Shown piece after piece: positions 62,988 to 64,000 of a stretch of 64,000 bases of DNA. The DNA is from Mucilaginibacter sp. 44-25 (GTDB taxonomy: Bacteria; Bacteroidota; Bacteroidia; Sphingobacteriales; Sphingobacteriaceae), in the NCBI GenBank assembly GCA_001898335.1, contig MKTS01000008.1, forward strand, positions 1 through 64,000, in the 5' to 3' direction. Under the pieces are notes generated by a model. It ran no database searches, was not told the origin of the DNA, and worked only from the letters and a program-made list of their open reading frames with translations. Each line of letters opens with the position of its first letter. The stretch's first letter is position 1. The translations under genes were made by a program, and so were the position numbers.

Positions 62988-64000
62988 GTGAGAAATAAGT
63001 TTTTAAATATGGCAGTGCCATTTTTGGCAACATTGGCACAACTTGCCATGTATGTACTACCCGCACATGCAAAAAGCACTCCAACGCAGCAGAGCATTAG
63101 GCAAACAGCCTTCATGCGTGCGCGCTCGCTTAATAATGGCATCAGCCTTTCCTGGCTCGAACAAACCTGGAATAGCAAAGTTTTAGATGAAAATCCTATT
63201 AAACCCTCAGGTTTTGAGCTTTTGAAAAAATTAAACATTACCACGCTGAGGCTACCGGTAGCCTTTGAATACTTTGAAGATAGCGGGATTTCCGATGAGA
63301 AAGTATTTGCACAAATTGATGATGTTTTGAAACAATGTAATAAGTATGGTTTTAATATCATTATAGATTTTCACTACGGTAAACTTACAGATAATAACTA
63401 TTTAACCGAAACTCCCAAAATAATTTCATTATGGTTAAAGTTAACCAGGAGATATATACGGGAAAATCCGGATAAAGTTTTTTTTGAGATTTACAACGAG
63501 CCGCCACACATGGACCCCAAAGTGTGGCATGATGCCGCTTATAATATTGTAACGGCCATACGGCGGGCGGATAAGCGCCGCACTTTGCTGGTTGGGGCAT
63601 CCAACTTTAACAGCATATATGAGCTGAGCCGAATGGAGCGGCTGGCCGACGAGAACATCATCTACACGTTCCATTTTTATGAACCCTTTTTATTTACCCA
63701 CCAGGGCGCGGATTGGGTAGGAGAGCAGGCAGCCACAACCGGGATACCCTTCCCCTATGATGCCGCCTTTTACCCGCCCATCAACCCCAAAGCCAAAGGT
63801 ACCTGGGGCGAAACTAATTATTACCAGTATGCTAAAGATGGCAACGCCCAGGCCGTGCATGACAAGCTGCAGATTGCCAAACAGTGGGGTAATAAGTACG
63901 GTGTACCTATTATTTGCGGCGAATATGGCGTATATAATAAATATGCCGACCTCGATAGCCGTTGCCGCTATATAAAGGCAGTAAGGCAAAATCTAAAGCA
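62988..64000 (+). CDS. Secreted GH5 endoglucanase-like enzyme, partial (C-terminus outside window)
   Basis: An open frame to the window end; 337 codons visible. Start taken as GTG at 62988, because AGGGG at 62971-62975 is a plausible ribosome site and it gives a basic N-terminus before the hydrophobic signal (LATLAQLAMYVLPAHA); an ATG at 63009 lacks a positive charge. GH5 motifs: LNNGISLSWLEQTW, IIIDFHYG, EIYNEPP (Glu171, acid/base), YTFHFYEP and IICGEYGVY (Glu312, nucleophile). It is divergent from the histidine kinase, 53 bp apart. It probably trims the glycan made by the neighbouring synthase, the role BcsZ (GH8) has in cellulose operons. Confidence 0.88.
   Translation, partial: MRNKFLNMAVPFLATLAQLAMYVLPAHAKSTPTQQSIRQTAFMRARSLNNGISLSWLEQTWNSKVLDENPIKPSGFELLKKLNITTLRLPVAFEYFEDSGISDEKVFAQIDDVLKQCNKYGFNIIIDFHYGKLTDNNYLTETPKIISLWLKLTRRYIRENPDKVFFEIYNEPPHMDPKVWHDAAYNIVTAIRRADKRRTLLVGASNFNSIYELSRMERLADENIIYTFHFYEPFLFTHQGADWVGEQAATTGIPFPYDAAFYPPINPKAKGTWGETNYYQYAKDGNAQAVHDKLQIAKQWGNKYGVPIICGEYGVYNKYADLDSRCRYIKAVRQNLK

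Noticed and set aside
1..64000. tRNA, rRNA, phage or insertion-sequence genes
   Set aside because: No tRNA T-loop pattern in the gaps, and no transposase, integrase, terminase or capsid protein among the open frames was recognised by eye.

Overview
The window reads as chromosome of a Bacteroidota bacterium, most likely family Sphingobacteriaceae (Mucilaginibacter/Pedobacter-like). The support is a SusC/SusD pair, a short 286-residue primary sigma factor, promoter elements of the TAnnTTTG type, a Bacteroidota-typical gene order miaB - sigma-54 activator - lptE - TPR protein - secG - groES - groEL, and DUF4834 and YfhO proteins. The genus is an inference from family composition; no rRNA or tRNA gene was seen.

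Layout. 1-1926: lipoprotein with a JAMM-like C-terminal motif plus a small secreted protein cut by the window edge. 2095-10381: a candidate organic-phosphorus locus. SusC, SusD, a phosphoinositide-type phospholipase C and a Tat-exported purple-acid-phosphatase-like enzyme lie on the minus strand; a secreted PHP-domain phosphoesterase is divergent. The shared intergenic region carries three TTAA-centred repeats at exact 11-bp steps, the geometry of a Pho box. 10614-11474: primary sigma factor. 11529-15916: GH31-GH43-GH43 operon. 16150-19787: ClpS, a large MG2/TonB-plug protein and dCTP deaminase. 19890-23732: phosphopantetheinyl transferase, LipB, two tandem SGNH hydrolases, an acetyltransferase and a cupin. 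23740-25170: serine dehydratase. 25327-31931: small membrane proteins, YfhO and surface-polysaccharide enzymes (GT2, GT4, acetyltransferase, methyltransferase). 31936-41219: MscS, GroEL/GroES and the conserved secG-miaB block, interrupted by a four-helix-bundle gene that sits between near-identical inverted repeats.

41349-51402 is mostly housekeeping: an AsmA-like protein, ComF, a multi-PAS hybrid histidine kinase, GlyA, ScpA and Dxs. 51537-53372 is an accessory pocket: a stand-alone HsdR-N-type nuclease gene broken by an apparent one-base deletion, followed by four tandem ~168-bp repeats, each carrying an internal hairpin and a terminator-like hairpin. 53375-55672: an M28 peptidase and an outer-membrane beta-barrel protein.

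55947-64000 (edge) is an exopolysaccharide-synthase locus. A membrane histidine kinase, a BcsB-like protein, a processive GT2 with an N-terminal MshEN domain instead of PilZ, and a polytopic membrane protein form one operon. A secreted GH5 glucanase is divergent and truncated by the window end.

The two most system-like regions are the phosphorus locus with its Pho-box-like repeats and the MshEN-GT2/BcsB-like/GH5 synthase. The tandem repeat array and the inverted-repeat-flanked four-helix gene are the most unusual non-coding structures.
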